A stretch of 7,402 bases of DNA from JAPLDA01 sp043742705. GTDB taxonomy: Bacteria; Bacteroidota; Bacteroidia; AKYH767-A; 2013-40CM-41-45. The translations under genes and the position numbers were made by a program. The notes below the pieces were generated by a model, which worked only from the letters and a program-made list of their open reading frames with translations, was not told the DNA's origin and ran no database searches. Shown here in pieces: positions 6,993 through 7,402 of this stretch. Position 1 is the stretch's first letter; every line of letters begins with the position of its first letter. The stretch spans positions 1 through 7,402 of the forward strand of contig JAYTXY010000205.1 of NCBI GenBank assembly GCA_043742705.1, given 5' to 3'.

Positions 6993-7402
6993 ATGTGGTC
7001 ACGTTTAGTTGTTAGTCGTTTTATTTACTCATTCCCCATCCAGCTATTGGTACTTCTCATCAAGAAGAATCATGTACTGCTTACGTATTGGCTTATCTTA
7101 TTTGGTTTTGTAACAGGATGGTTGTCGCAACGCTTCGGAGTTCCCTATCTTTTCTTTGATCCTGAATATGTGGGAGCGGTTAACTTCCGCTCCTTCTTTA
7201 TTATGGGATTTGCTGTGGGCTGTTTCATCATGGTCTTTAACATTTCAAGCTACATCGTGAATGGTTTTCGTTTTCCCTTCATCGCTACGCTGTCACGACC
7301 GTTCATGAAATTTTCAGCGAACAATTTCATTGTACCGACCATCTTTGTGTTGGTTTATTTATTCCAGATCATTTCCTTCCAGATATACAATGAGTTTCAA
7401 AG
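6993..7402 (+). CDS. Multi-pass membrane protein of unknown function, N-terminal part
   Basis: The frame opens with ATG at 6993 and runs 136 codons to the right edge without a stop. An in-frame TAG at 6954-6956 and the absence of another ATG support this start. No Shine-Dalgarno sequence is visible. The N-terminus (MWSRLVVSRFIYSFPIQLLV) is basic and hydrophobic. Likely membrane helices cover residues about 29-48 (LLTYWLILFGFVTGWLSQ), 66-88 (FRSFFIMGFAVGCFIMVFNI) and 111-131 (FIVPTIFVLVYLFQIISF). Between them are polar segments with apparently constrained motifs: FGVPYLFFDPEYVGAVNF (48-65) and RFPFIATLSRPFMKF (93-107). The style recalls conserved Bacteroidota membrane proteins, and I have a weak impression of the membrane portion of a larger patatin-like or otherwise enzymatic protein, but no catalytic domain lies in the window. 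Function is unassigned. Confidence 0.75.
   Translation, partial: MWSRLVVSRFIYSFPIQLLVLLIKKNHVLLTYWLILFGFVTGWLSQRFGVPYLFFDPEYVGAVNFRSFFIMGFAVGCFIMVFNISSYIVNGFRFPFIATLSRPFMKFSANNFIVPTIFVLVYLFQIISFQIYNEFQ

Overview
The window looks like chromosomal DNA from a member of the Bacteroidota. It is AT-rich. Translation starts lack clear Shine-Dalgarno sequences. AroC and HutI read like the Bacteroidota versions, and the short intergenic repeats are of a kind common in that phylum. I cannot name a genus from the sequence.

Layout: the left third (1-2397, minus strand) is one uninterrupted 799-codon reading frame of an AsmA-family envelope protein, cut by the window edge before its stop codon. A head-to-head repeat follows. 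Next is aroC (chorismate synthase, 2488-3615, minus). A 171-bp divergent spacer separates it from two plus-strand genes, hutI (imidazolonepropionase, 3787-5061) and a fused ftcD (glutamate formimidoyltransferase plus formimidoyl-THF cyclodeaminase, 5149-6810). After a 182-bp gap, the 5' end of a multi-pass membrane protein (from 6993, plus) runs off the right edge.

How the genes work together: hutI and ftcD form a histidine-degradation pair. HutI makes N-formimino-L-glutamate. FtcD moves the formimino group to tetrahydrofolate and then deaminates it, giving glutamate, ammonia and 5,10-methenyl-THF. HutH and HutU are not in the window. AroC (end of the shikimate pathway) and the AsmA protein are not obviously linked to this.

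The most unusual content is small repeats that have become part of genes. A 41-nt imperfectly palindromic element (39/41 identical between copies) sits in frame inside both aroC and hutI. It is in the sense orientation in each but is read in two different frames, so one DNA sequence encodes two unrelated peptides. This resembles the protein-coding palindromic elements known from Rickettsia. Separately, a period-8 array runs through the ftcD start codon, a related array lies downstream of ftcD, and a third repeat family supplies the aroC stop codon.
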